This document shows, piece after piece, positions 1 to 6,576 of a stretch of 37,811 nt of DNA. The position numbers and the translations under genes are program-made. The stretch is from an uncultured Eubacterium sp. (lineage in GTDB: Bacteria; Bacillota; Clostridia; Lachnospirales; Lachnospiraceae). The number at the start of each line of letters is the position of its first letter. The stretch's first letter is position 1. The notes beneath the pieces were generated by a model that saw only the letters and a program-made list of their open reading frames with translations, had not been told where the DNA came from and made no database searches. The stretch is from NCBI GenBank assembly GCA_934322085.1, contig CAKRGF010000024.1, positions 1 through 37,811 on the forward strand, in the 5' to 3' direction.

Positions 1-228
1 TGCTCCATTCGCCCTAGCGGGCTCATGGACGGCTCGCGCCCGCTTCTCTAAGCTCCAAGCCTTGCTCCATTCGCCCTCTCGGGCTCATGGACGGCTCGCG
101 CCCGCTTCTCTAAGCTCCAAGCCTTGCTCCATTCGCCCTAGCGGGCTCATGGACGGCTCGCGCCCGCTTCTCTAAGCTCCAAGCCTTGCTCCATTCGCCC
201 TCTCGGGCTCATGGACGGCTCGCGCCGT
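1..228. repeat. 62-bp tandem repeat array, about 3.6 copies
   Basis: Copies start at 1, 63, 125 and 187; the last is cut short at about 227. Copies 1 and 3 carry GCCCTAGCGGGC where copies 2 and 4 carry GCCCTCTCGGGC, so the array is really a 124-bp double unit. Each unit can fold as CCAT-tc-GCCC-(4 nt)-GGGC-tc-ATGG. It is much richer in G+C than the surroundings. It touches the window edge, so it may be longer. No coding function is seen. Confidence 0.9.
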
Positions 229-232
229 ATAT

Positions 233-293
233 AAAAATAGAAGCAGCCATTCATTTGTGAGTGAACTCACAATGAATGGCTGCTTCTATTTTT
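233..293. terminator. Strong bidirectional terminator
   Basis: A near-perfect inverted repeat of about 29 bp per arm (AAAAATAGAAGCAGCC with GGCTGCTTCTATTTTT, one bulged T), bounded by an A run on the left and a T run on the right. It lies 17 bp past the rubrerythrin stop and can end transcription from both sides. Confidence 0.9.
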
Positions 294-309
294 ATGCATG
301 GCTTGAAGC

Positions 310-852
310 TTAGCCAAAGTATCTCTTTAACAGTCCCTCGAATGCTTTGCCATGTCTTGCTTCGTCTTTTGCCATTTCATGAACGGTGTCATGGATAGCG
401 TCTAAGTCTGCTGCTTTGGCACGTTTTGCAAGGTCAAATTTACCTGCTGTTGCACCATTTTCAGCGTCAACACGCATCTGCAGGTTTTTCTTTGTAGAGT
501 CCGTTACTACTTCACCAAGAAGTTCTGCAAATTTTGCCGCATGCTCTGCTTCTTCCCAAGCTGCTTTTTCATAGTAAAGACCTACTTCCGGATAGCCTTC
601 ACGATGAGCCACTCTTGCCATAGCAAGATACATTCCTACTTCTGAACATTCTCCTTCAAAGTTTGCACGAAGATCAGCTACGATGTCCTCGCTTACACCT
701 TTAGCAACTCCTACTACATGTTCTGCAGCCCATTCTCTTTCGCCTGTCTGCTCTTTGAATTTTTCTGCCGGTGCCTTACAAACTGGGCACTGATCCGGTG
801 CGCTGTCTCCTTCGTGAACATATCCACATACGCTGCATACAAATTTCTTCAT
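310..852 (-). CDS. Reverse rubrerythrin (N-terminal rubredoxin domain)
   Basis: A 180-aa cytoplasmic non-haem iron protein that reduces hydrogen peroxide in anaerobes. The rubredoxin-like Fe(SCys)4 site comes first (C6, C9, C22, C25 in FVCSVCGY and QCPVCK). The four-helix ferritin-like di-iron domain follows (about 50-180), with carboxylate/histidine ligands in AEHAAKF and DEARHGKAF. This is the reverse of classical rubrerythrin order and matches the clostridial reverse-rubrerythrin length of about 180 aa. The start has AAAAGGAG upstream. It sits 47 bp behind perR in the same direction, so the two are probably one peroxide-responsive operon. Terminated at 233-293. Confidence 0.93.
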   Translation of the reverse strand: MKKFVCSVCGYVHEGDSAPDQCPVCKAPAEKFKEQTGEREWAAEHVVGVAKGVSEDIVADLRANFEGECSEVGMYLAMARVAHREGYPEVGLYYEKAAWEEAEHAAKFAELLGEVVTDSTKKNLQMRVDAENGATAGKFDLAKRAKAADLDAIHDTVHEMAKDEARHGKAFEGLLKRYFG

Positions 853-899
853 ACTAATACACTCTCCTTTTGATAAATTAGTTTAACCACTTTTGTGAT

Positions 900-1280
900 T
901 TATAAACATTTTTTACAGATGCCGTAAAAATAGATTTCATGTCCTTCTATTTTCCCGGGAAACTCGCCATCCATCTTGGTATCCAATTCAAAATCCCAGT
1001 CGGCTTCCAAATCGATTACCTGTCCGCAACGACGACAAATAAAGTGATTGTGCGGGGTGGTCGTCGCATCAAAATGCTCTACCCCGTCACCACAGTTCAA
1101 TCGCAAAATCTCGCCACAGTCTGCTAATAAGTTTAAATTCCGGTATACCGTTCCCAAGCTTATCTTAGGGAATTCTTCTCTAATTTTCTGATATACCTGC
1201 TCCGCAGTCGGATGAGACTTTGTTGAACGCAGATAGACTAACACAGCTTCCCGTTGCCTGCTATACTTGAGTCCAGCCAT
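900..1280 (-). CDS. perR: Fur-family peroxide regulator, PerR-like
   Basis: A 126-aa metal-dependent repressor. The N-terminal winged helix (about 1-75) contains the family string SLGTVYRNLNLL. The dimerisation/metal half has HNHFICRRCGQVIDL and a C-terminal GICKKC, giving the four structural zinc cysteines C82, C85, C122 and C125. H23, D71, H77 and H79 are candidate regulatory-metal ligands. Fur and Zur share this fold; the PerR call rests on the short length, the paired CxxC motifs and co-transcription with rubrerythrin. GGAG lies 8 nt before the ATG. A dyad at 1305-1317 upstream could be its own operator. Confidence 0.85.
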   Translation of the reverse strand: MAGLKYSRQREAVLVYLRSTKSHPTAEQVYQKIREEFPKISLGTVYRNLNLLADCGEILRLNCGDGVEHFDATTTPHNHFICRRCGQVIDLEADWDFELDTKMDGEFPGKIEGHEIYFYGICKKCL

Positions 1281-1300
1281 ATCTCACGCTCCTTTTTTGA

Positions 1301-1321
1301 TAATAGTAACTGTTACTGTTA
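1301..1321. promoter_or_regulatory. Possible PerR/Fur box
   Basis: A perfect 6-1-6 dyad AGTAAC-T-GTTACT at 1305-1317, extended loosely by TAAT/ATTA. It is 25 bp upstream of the perR ATG and has the size and AT character of a 7-1-7 Fur-family box, though it differs from the classical TTATAATnATTATAA. The role is inferred. Confidence 0.5.
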
Positions 1322-1379
1322 TTACTATATATCATTTATTAGTGCTTGTCAATACTTTTTCTCAATAAATTTTTTTTTT

Positions 1380-1407
1380 TCACATTCGACATTTTTCTAC
1401 ATAATAT
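1380..1407 (+). promoter_or_regulatory. Sigma-E-like promoter of the cotJ operon
   Basis: The -35 TCACATT (6 of 7 to KMATATT), a 13-nt spacer, and -10 CATAATAT (6 of 8 to CATACAHT). The expected start near 1414 leaves a leader of about 20 nt with AGGAG at 1424-1428 before the cotJA ATG. In Bacillus the cotJ operon is read by mother-cell sigma E, which fits. Confidence 0.55.
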
Positions 1408-1433
1408 ATAGTAAAAACAAAAAAGGAGTCTCT

Positions 1434-1682
1434 ATGAATCTTTCAAAGAAACCATTAGCAATGGCATATGTTCCATGGCAGATTTTTGAAAATGTCATGG
1501 AGGGCGAATGTGCCTTAAGACACGGCACCATTTTCGAAGATTTAGTTTTTCCATTTGTTGGTGCACAGGCTGCCTGCCAGGCAGACCGCAGTCAAAACCA
1601 CTCCCATTCGGGTTCTTGTGGCTGCCATAACCGCCAGCCTTATATGCAAAACAACTCCTGTGGAAGGCGAGGTGTTTATTGA
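1434..1682 (+). CDS. cotJA: Spore coat-associated protein CotJA
   Basis: An 82-aa small coat protein, first gene of cotJABC. It carries the family signature PLAMAYVPWQ near the N-terminus and a CALRHGTIFEDLVFPF stretch. The C-terminal part is rich in His, Cys, Gly and Asn. The start at 1434 is preceded by AAAAGGAG at ideal spacing; an open frame from 1254 has no such site. The stop TGA overlaps the cotJB ATG by one base, showing translational coupling. It is expected in the mother cell during sporulation. Confidence 0.88.
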   Translation: MNLSKKPLAMAYVPWQIFENVMEGECALRHGTIFEDLVFPFVGAQAACQADRSQNHSHSGSCGCHNRQPYMQNNSCGRRGVY

Positions 1683-1948
1683 TGAATCAAAACAGACATT
1701 CAAAACATCAGAAAATGACCGCTGTGCGTGAGGCCGGATTCTGCATGATTGACGCCGGTATGTATCTGGATACTCATCCTTGCGATGGCAAGGCAATGGA
1801 TTATTTCAACCGCTACCAGCAGATGTATAAGGAAGCCGTCTGCGATTACGAGAAACACTGCGGACCGTTATTTTTAACCGGTATTGATACAAATGATGGC
1901 TGGACCTGGACCGATGAACCATGGCCATGGGAAGGGGGGTGCAGCTGA
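1682..1948 (+). CDS. cotJB: Spore coat protein CotJB
   Basis: An 88-aa coat protein of the CotJB family. Typical features are the AVREAGFCMIDAGMYLDTHP segment, then DYFNRYQQMYKEA and an acidic, Trp-rich end (TWTDEPWPWE). The ATG at 1682 overlaps the cotJA stop and has GGAAGGCGAGG upstream; a TTG one codon earlier is less likely. Its TGA overlaps the cotJC ATG by one base (1946-1948/1948), so the three cotJ genes are tightly coupled. Confidence 0.88.
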   Translation: MNQNRHSKHQKMTAVREAGFCMIDAGMYLDTHPCDGKAMDYFNRYQQMYKEAVCDYEKHCGPLFLTGIDTNDGWTWTDEPWPWEGGCS

Positions 1949-2217
1949 TGTGGACGTATGAACGACGACTGGAATACCCGGTCAATATCAAAACGCCGAA
2001 TGCAAAATTGGCAAAAGTAATCATCAGTCAGCTGGGCGGACCCGATGGAGAATTAGGCGCTGCCATGCGTTATCTCTCCCAGCGCTATTCCAACACAAAC
2101 CGAAAAGTAGCAGGTGTGCTTACAGATATCGGTGTATCGACAGCAATATTGCGTATCTTAGTTTTTAATAGATGCTCCAGAAGTTTCAGTTTCCGGAGCC
2201 TTAAGAATTTTCAATAA
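1948..2217 (+). CDS. cotJC: cotJC, 5' part, interrupted by a recombinase element
   Basis: Codons 1-62 (1948-2133) encode the start of CotJC, the manganese-catalase-like coat protein: MWTYERRLEYPV, then GGPDGELGAAMRYLSQRY with the first metal-ligand Glu, ending GVLTDIG. After the GGT codon at 2131-2133 the frame runs into foreign sequence and stops at 2217 after 27 unrelated residues. The rest of the gene resumes in frame at 4842. The unspliced product lacks both ExxH metal motifs and should be inactive. Joining 1948-2133 to 4842-5264 gives 202 aa, close to the usual length of about 190. Confidence 0.92.
   Translation: MWTYERRLEYPVNIKTPNAKLAKVIISQLGGPDGELGAAMRYLSQRYSNTNRKVAGVLTDIGVSTAILRILVFNRCSRSFSFRSLKNFQ
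2131..2133 (+). other. Left attachment core (attL), GGT
   Basis: GGT is the last triplet shared by the cotJC 5' part and the element. The same GGT occurs at 4839-4841 at the other junction. Short 2-3 bp cores are usual for large serine recombinases. The exact crossover base pairs within the core cannot be fixed from one sequence. Confidence 0.75.
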
Positions 2218-3820
2218 TTTCCATAGCAAGAATGTCTGTAGTATAGTCCTCCATCTTACCATAAGAATGAATGGTAAGCTTCATACCAAATGGAACACAT
2301 TTCAGCCAGACCTCAACCGTGTTGTCATGATATATGATTATTTTATCCAGTATCTCACGATATAGGCTTTCGTTGGTCTCATCAAAAGTCATAATCTCAT
2401 CTAAAGCTTCAGAATACTCTAGGGAGACATCAATCTGTTTTGCTCGTTCTTTGTCCTTGTTCCGTGAATTAGAAAGCAGCTGTGAAAGCTCTGCAAGCTG
2501 TTCATCGTACCATTTCGTCTGCTCCTGTAAATCCGCCTTGGTAATCCATCCCTCCAACATCAAATCAATGACTTTACGCTTCTTGGCATTTAAGATTTTC
2601 ATTTTCTCTGTAATGCGCGTGGCATCAAACTTCTTATCCGTGACACCTTTGATTGCCTTGATCTCTTGTACAATTTCTTTTTTTAATTCCTTTTGATTGG
2701 TCTGTAACTGACATATGCAGTAATGCACACAAGTAAGTAATGCACGCTCATTGATGGAACCATTGTCACAACCAGTTATCTCGCCATCCTCAGATACCTT
2801 ACGGATTCCGTGGTTTGCCGCCGCATAGCAGCGCCATGCCTTGTAGATAGTGCCGTTTTTCAGCTTCTTGGTGCGGCTGACATAACGCTGACCGCACAAC
2901 CCACAGCAAATCTTGCCACTACACCAATAGCGGTTACTGTGTTTGGATTTCATTCTTTCCGTGGGCGCACGCCGGAGTAATTCTTCCTGTGTCCGGTTCC
3001 ACAAATTCCTATCAATAATAGGTTCGTGGTGGTCTTTCAAATAAATCATTTCTTCATTCCCTCGATTGCACTTCTTTGCATGTGTCAAATAGTTTGGTGT
3101 AAAGGTTTTCCTCTGACACAAATCACCCACATATTTCTCGTTTCGTAATACCCTGAGAATAACAGTAGCAGACCATAGCTTAACTCTCTTAGGATGCAGG
3201 CCTTCTTCAAATAATTCCCTTGCAATCACATGAGTACCTTTTCCCTCATTGGTGTATTTATGGAAAATAGCACGAACGATAGATGCCTCCTCCTCGTTAA
3301 TTGTAAGCTTGCCATCACGGACCGTATACCCAATCAAATCCCTGCCAAAGACGATACCCTGTTCCATCCGGCGTTTCTGTCCCCACTTCACACGCTCTGA
3401 AATCTTACGACTTTCTTCCTGTGCGATGCTTGCCATAATGGTCAAACGAAGCTCACCATCCGAATCTCTGGTATCAATGTTATCAATGGTGAAAATGACA
3501 CCAATACCATTATCCTTTAGCCTTCGGGTATAAGACAAGGTATCCACCGTATTTCTTGCAAATCGGCATACTTCCTTCGTCAGAATAAGGTCAATTTCAC
3601 CTCGCAGGGCATCCTCAATCATTGCATTAAATCCAGCTCGCTTCTTGGTCTGCGTACCGCTGATGCCCTCATCATAATACACATTCATGAAAGTCCAGTC
3701 CTCATGGCGGGTAATATAATCTGCAAAATATTTTCGTTGACTAATTAATGAATTTTTCTGGTCAGCCTTGTCGGTAGAAACTCTGCAATATGCGGCAACT
3801 CTAAGTTTACTTTTTGTCAT
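2201..3820 (-). CDS. Large serine recombinase (site-specific integrase)
   Basis: A 539-aa enzyme. The resolvase-type catalytic domain (about 5-150) starts RVAAYCRVSTD with nucleophile S15 and includes the RFARN arginine motif. The recombinase DNA-binding domain follows (about 160-290). A zinc ribbon (about 300-355) has C306, C309, C331 and C351, then comes a long coiled coil (about 375-470). These are the hallmarks of TnpX/skin-type integrases, which form a covalent phosphoserine link and recombine attP x attB. It lies at the left end of the element, its stop about 70 bp from attL. A GGGGGG ribosome site precedes the ATG. It follows the small SHOCT gene and probably shares its sigma-E-like promoter at 4083-4110. 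Confidence 0.95.
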   Translation of the reverse strand: MTKSKLRVAAYCRVSTDKADQKNSLISQRKYFADYITRHEDWTFMNVYYDEGISGTQTKKRAGFNAMIEDALRGEIDLILTKEVCRFARNTVDTLSYTRRLKDNGIGVIFTIDNIDTRDSDGELRLTIMASIAQEESRKISERVKWGQKRRMEQGIVFGRDLIGYTVRDGKLTINEEEASIVRAIFHKYTNEGKGTHVIARELFEEGLHPKRVKLWSATVILRVLRNEKYVGDLCQRKTFTPNYLTHAKKCNRGNEEMIYLKDHHEPIIDRNLWNRTQEELLRRAPTERMKSKHSNRYWCSGKICCGLCGQRYVSRTKKLKNGTIYKAWRCYAAANHGIRKVSEDGEITGCDNGSINERALLTCVHYCICQLQTNQKELKKEIVQEIKAIKGVTDKKFDATRITEKMKILNAKKRKVIDLMLEGWITKADLQEQTKWYDEQLAELSQLLSNSRNKDKERAKQIDVSLEYSEALDEIMTFDETNESLYREILDKIIIYHDNTVEVWLKCVPFGMKLTIHSYGKMEDYTTDILAMEIIENS

Positions 3821-3890
3821 TTAGTATCCCCCCTTTTGTTCAGCTGACACATATCCCCTGCACTATAGATAGTAATGTGGAAGTAATTTT

Positions 3891-4049
3891 TTAAGAATTA
3901 CGTTCTAACAAACTATTTAGCTGCTCATCCGTCAAAACTTCCCGTTTATGTAATTCCTTATAGATACCTCTTTTTAGCGTTTTCTTTAATTCCCTTTGCC
4001 TTGTTGCATCAAGTGTTATATTCATCAGATTCTTCTTTATCTGTTTCAA
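3891..4049 (-). CDS. Small SHOCT-like protein upstream of the recombinase
   Basis: A 52-aa protein too short for ordinary ORF calling. The TTG start at 4049 has AGGAG at 4060-4064; an internal ATG at 4025 would give 44 aa. The centre is basic (RQRELKKTLKRG) and the end reads KREVLTDEQLNSLL, which resembles the SHOCT short C-terminal domain (leucine-rich, xLTxEQxxxLL). Such small genes often sit just before serine recombinases in Clostridia. A role as recombinase partner or directionality factor is a guess from position only. The gap to the recombinase ATG is 70 bp, same direction. Confidence 0.65.
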   Translation of the reverse strand: MKQIKKNLMNITLDATRQRELKKTLKRGIYKELHKREVLTDEQLNSLLERNS

Positions 4050-4082
4050 GAACTATTTGCTCCTAAAATTCCTGTTTATTAG

Positions 4083-4110
4083 AATGTATGAATGCTTTTC
4101 TGAAATAATC
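4083..4110 (-). promoter_or_regulatory. Sigma-E-like promoter of the recombinase operon
   Basis: On the minus strand: -35 GATTATT (6 of 7 to KMATATT; 4104-4110), a 13-nt spacer, and -10 CATACATT (8 of 8 to CATACAHT; 4083-4090). The start would fall near 4076, just ahead of AGGAG (4060-4064) and the TTG at 4049. The spacing equals that of the cotJ promoter at 1380-1407. It suggests the recombinase is made in the mother cell when cotJ is made. Confidence 0.5.
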
Positions 4111-4202
4111 CTTTCATTCATGCTCTGTAAGAAATTTTTCTTTGCACAGGCTTCTACTGATTGAAAAAATAGGAAAAATAAGGTATTGTTATAAACTACG
4201 GG

Positions 4203-4232
4203 TTGTATAAATCAATTGCTAATTGATAGTAT
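4203..4232 (+). promoter_or_regulatory. Promoter with dyad operator for the XRE gene
   Basis: TTGTAT (4203-4208), an 18-nt spacer and TAGTAT (4227-4232). The spacer contains a perfect 6-3-6 dyad TCAATT-gct-AATTGA (4212-4226), where a bound repressor would block polymerase. Autoregulation by the XRE protein encoded 53 bp downstream is the simplest reading. Confidence 0.45.
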
Positions 4233-4284
4233 TCACCTAAAAATGATGATATGTTTTACTTATCAAATAAAAGGAGGCATAATT

Positions 4285-4758
4285 ATGAATATGCAAAAAA
4301 CAGGAAAATATATTGTCAAATTGAGAAAGGGGAAAGGCTTTACACAACAACAGTTAGCAGAACAACTGAGTGTATCACCACAGGCGGTTTCTAAGTGGGA
4401 ATGTGGAGAAGCGGTTCCAGATATTGATATTTTAAATGAAATGGCTGAGATTTTTAGTGTAACGATTGATTCCATTATAAAAGCTCAAGATTTCGGTCAT
4501 ATGGTTTTTGAATTTGGAATGGGCATACTTCCGTATATAGATATGTCAAAAGAAGATAACTTGCTTCAAAAAGTAAGTAAATATCATGAAGAAGCTGAAT
4601 TTCCTAAAATTCATTTTAAAGATAATACAGGATTAAGAGAGATGCAGTATCGTATTATTATAGATGATGTTATTATGGCGGATAATGATTTGGAGTATGT
4701 GGAAGAAAAAAAGAGAATTGATGAGATGTTATCCTATATAAAGTTATATATTAACTGA
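4285..4758 (+). CDS. XRE regulator fused to a FlhA/FHIPEP-like domain
   Basis: A 157-aa protein. Residues 8-62 are a Cro/C1-type helix-turn-helix (FTQQQLAEQLSVSPQAVSKWE). Residues 73-135 resemble the first cytoplasmic subdomain of the flagellar/type III export protein FlhA: FEFGMGILPYID matches the family's LEIGYGLIPLVD, and PKIHFKDNTGLREMQYRI matches PPIRIRDNLQLKPNEYRI. No membrane segment is present, so an export role is unlikely; the domain may be a ligand or dimer module. The start at 4285 follows AAAAGGAGG; an open frame from 4216 lacks a site. It is the only plus-strand gene of the cotJC element and may control the recombinase or excision direction (inferred). Confidence 0.8.
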   Translation: MNMQKTGKYIVKLRKGKGFTQQQLAEQLSVSPQAVSKWECGEAVPDIDILNEMAEIFSVTIDSIIKAQDFGHMVFEFGMGILPYIDMSKEDNLLQKVSKYHEEAEFPKIHFKDNTGLREMQYRIIIDDVIMADNDLEYVEEKKRIDEMLSYIKLYIN

Positions 4759-4838
4759 TAAACTTCGTAAGTAAAAGCAGAAATATAAAATATATAATGG
4801 TATTGCAATTTTAGATGTGCAATAATGATACCAATGCA

Positions 4839-4841
4839 GGT
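4839..4841 (+). other. Right attachment core (attR), GGT
   Basis: Second GGT core at the element/cotJC junction. To its left the element ends with TGGTATTGCA (4798-4807) and an offset inverted partner up to ATACCA (4828-4833), a plausible recombinase binding arm. To its right cotJC resumes with ACC GAA GAG CTC. Confidence 0.75.
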
Positions 4842-5264
4842 ACCGAAGAGCTCGCTCACATGGAAATGATTTGTGCCATTGTACACCAGCTCACGAAAAA
4901 CTTAAACGCAAAAGAATTGGAAGAACAGGGATTTGCCCCTTATTATGTCGATCACACCATTGGCATCTGGCCGCAGGCTGCATCCGGTGAGCCTTGGAGC
5001 GCAACCGGCATTCAGTCAACCGGTGACCCGCTTGCCGACATGCATGAAGACATGGCAGCAGAGCAGAAAGCACGACTGACCTATGACAACATTCTGCGTC
5101 TTGTAAAAGACCCGGATGTCTGCGACCCGATTCGTTTCCTGCGTGAACGCGAACTGGTGCACTATCAGCGCTTTGGTGAAAGTCTCCGTCTGCTGCAGGA
5201 TGATTTGAACAAGAAAAACTTCTATGCGTACAACCCGGATTTCGACAAACAGTTCTGCAAATAG
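4842..5264 (+). CDS. cotJC: cotJC, 3' part, downstream of the recombinase element
   Basis: Encodes residues 63-202 of the rejoined CotJC. It opens with TEELAHMEMI, the conserved ExxH manganese ligand motif, and carries a second ExxH in RELVHYQRFGE (metal ligands inferred from the Mn-catalase family). The frame is open back to an ATG at 4815 inside the element, but that start has no clear ribosome site and would give a fragment without the N-terminal ligand helix. The reading phase matches the GGT at 4839-4841, so excision restores the gene without any repair. Followed by a terminator at 5282-5318. Confidence 0.92.
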   Translation, partial: TEELAHMEMICAIVHQLTKNLNAKELEEQGFAPYYVDHTIGIWPQAASGEPWSATGIQSTGDPLADMHEDMAAEQKARLTYDNILRLVKDPDVCDPIRFLRERELVHYQRFGESLRLLQDDLNKKNFYAYNPDFDKQFCK

Positions 5265-5281
5265 ATTCCTGCATTTTTCTA

Positions 5282-5318
5282 AAAGGGCAGTTCACATACT
5301 CGTGAGCTGCCCTTCTTT
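5282..5318 (+). terminator. Terminator of the cotJ operon
   Basis: Hairpin GGGCAGTTCAC (5285-5295) with GTGAGCTGCCC (5302-5312), one G-T pair, then CTTTTC/TTTT. An A run on the left lets it also serve the convergent minus-strand gene. Confidence 0.85.
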
Positions 5319-5349
5319 TCTTATTTTTTAGTTCGAATCGATTTTCCCC

Positions 5350-6387
5350 TTATTCTTCTGCATATGTTCTTCGAATTACTACATTAAAGGTATCCTTTCG
5401 ATAACTTTTTTTGCTTACTTCCCAATCAAATCCATCGGTTCCCACTTTCGTTTTCCACAATAAACATCTTGCATAAGAACTTGCCGGAACCCCCTGCCAG
5501 TATTTTTTGCCGTTTTTGTCAACAGCAGCGATGCAAAGCCATTCATGGTTCTCCTTTGGATTGCTCGCCAATCCTGCTTTGACGCCAATCACTTCGCAAA
5601 TTTCATACAAGCGTTCGGACGATTCCCCGCAGACACCTTTATAAGTTCCCTGATAAATTGCCTTATATCGGTTTTTCACACCACCTTCGCCATGAACCGG
5701 TCTGCCCTTTGAATCTTTATTATACTTCATATTCATATCGCAGTACGTTTCCAAAATAAGGGCAATTTTCTGCGACTTCGTCGCCTTTTTAATAATGTCA
5801 TCCACGGTACACTCGCCGCCAAAGTTCTCTGACGCAGTCCATTCATAAGTATATTTCTTATTTGCCGTACGCTTCAGCATGTTCTTGTATGCGCGCGGAT
5901 TACTTTTTAAATGTTCAAAATAATCCTTTTTCCCCGTTTGATAACACTGTTCATATTCACGGGCAATAATCCTGAGTCCTTCGTCCGGATTCTTCACAAG
6001 AGGGCGAAGTTTTTTAGCAATCTTCTCCAAATATGGATTTACGGTTTTTACGATAAATTTCTGCTTTTTTCCATTTGTATACGTTACCATAATATCCTCT
6101 TCATCAAGTCCCGTGTTGCCACTGGCTTTTCCGGGCGTAAACTTGATTTTTCTACTAGAAATTTTCTTTCCTTTTGCCACACCTTTCAGTGTCTGATTCA
6201 CACCTACAACCTTTTTAATTTTCTTTGTTGTCTTTACTATTTTGGTTTCCTTTGTCTGAAGAAAAACCTTTTTCGTCTTATAATAGGTAACCTTCTTTGC
6301 CTCGCTGTGCGTTGGAATCATCCCCGTTATAATCATCGCAGCCATTAATAAAGCCACAAAACCTCTCATTTTTACTTTCATTTTCAT
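5350..6387 (-). CDS. Secreted transglutaminase-like protein
   Basis: A 345-aa exported protein. Residues 1-30 are a signal peptide (MKMKVKMRGF, hydrophobic core, cut near SEA-KK). Residues 31-115 are a lysine-rich beta-type region. The C-terminal half (about 200-330) looks like a transglutaminase-like cysteine fold: YKGVCGESSERLYEIC gives C253, NHEW gives H281, and D290 is a candidate third residue. Such domains act as cysteine proteases or cross-linkers on the cell surface in Clostridia; the substrate is unknown. AAAGGTAGG lies directly ahead of the ATG. It is monocistronic between terminators and converges on cotJ. Confidence 0.72.
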   Translation of the reverse strand: MKMKVKMRGFVALLMAAMIITGMIPTHSEAKKVTYYKTKKVFLQTKETKIVKTTKKIKKVVGVNQTLKGVAKGKKISSRKIKFTPGKASGNTGLDEEDIMVTYTNGKKQKFIVKTVNPYLEKIAKKLRPLVKNPDEGLRIIAREYEQCYQTGKKDYFEHLKSNPRAYKNMLKRTANKKYTYEWTASENFGGECTVDDIIKKATKSQKIALILETYCDMNMKYNKDSKGRPVHGEGGVKNRYKAIYQGTYKGVCGESSERLYEICEVIGVKAGLASNPKENHEWLCIAAVDKNGKKYWQGVPASSYARCLLWKTKVGTDGFDWEVSKKSYRKDTFNVVIRRTYAEE

Positions 6388-6502
6388 CCTACCTTTCTGT
6401 GTCTTTTACTTATAAGCCAAGTGAAGTTTGAAAAAAGTTTTACTTTTTTCAAAAAAAATTTAAATATTCAGAATTTCCCCACGAATAAGAGTATACATAA
6501 GA

Positions 6503-6555
6503 AAAAACTATAATTCAATAAGAACTTATTATATCCTTATCTCCTTATAGTTTTT
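6503..6555. terminator. Probable terminator after clpB
   Basis: Inverted repeat AAAAACTATAA (6503-6513) and TTATAGTTTTT (6545-6555), an 11-bp stem with a 31-nt loop, 22 bp past the clpB stop. The AT-rich stem and large loop make it weaker than a classical terminator. Confidence 0.55.
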
Positions 6556-6576
6556 CCAAAGAATCATTATTTCGTT

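Larger units (their letters stand above)
2131..4838. mobile_element. 2.7-kb serine-recombinase element inserted in cotJC
   Basis: 2708 bp between two GGT cores. It holds a large serine recombinase (minus), a 52-aa SHOCT-like gene (minus) and an XRE/FlhA-like regulator (plus). No capsid, replication or transfer genes are present. Excision by core-to-core recombination would restore GAT ATC GGT ACC GAA GAG, that is ...TDIGTEEL..., the uninterrupted CotJC sequence. The circular joint would place GATAC and GTATC symmetrically around CAATGCAGGT. This resembles developmentally excised elements such as skin (sigK) and SPbeta (spsM), but is far smaller. Excision is inferred. Confidence 0.85.

Noticed and set aside
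1..228. CRISPR array
   Set aside because: The unit is one continuous 62-bp repeat; there are no unique spacers and no cas genes.
1948..2217. cotJC simply being a shorter functional gene
   Set aside because: The frame loses family similarity exactly at the GGT junction, and both ExxH ligand motifs are on the far side.
4285..4758. Flagellar or type III export gene
   Set aside because: The FlhA-like part is about 65 residues, has no membrane helices and follows a DNA-binding domain.
4891..5295. Minus-strand 134-aa frame over the cotJC 3' part
   Set aside because: Overlaps a clearly conserved gene and has no recognisable content or ribosome site.
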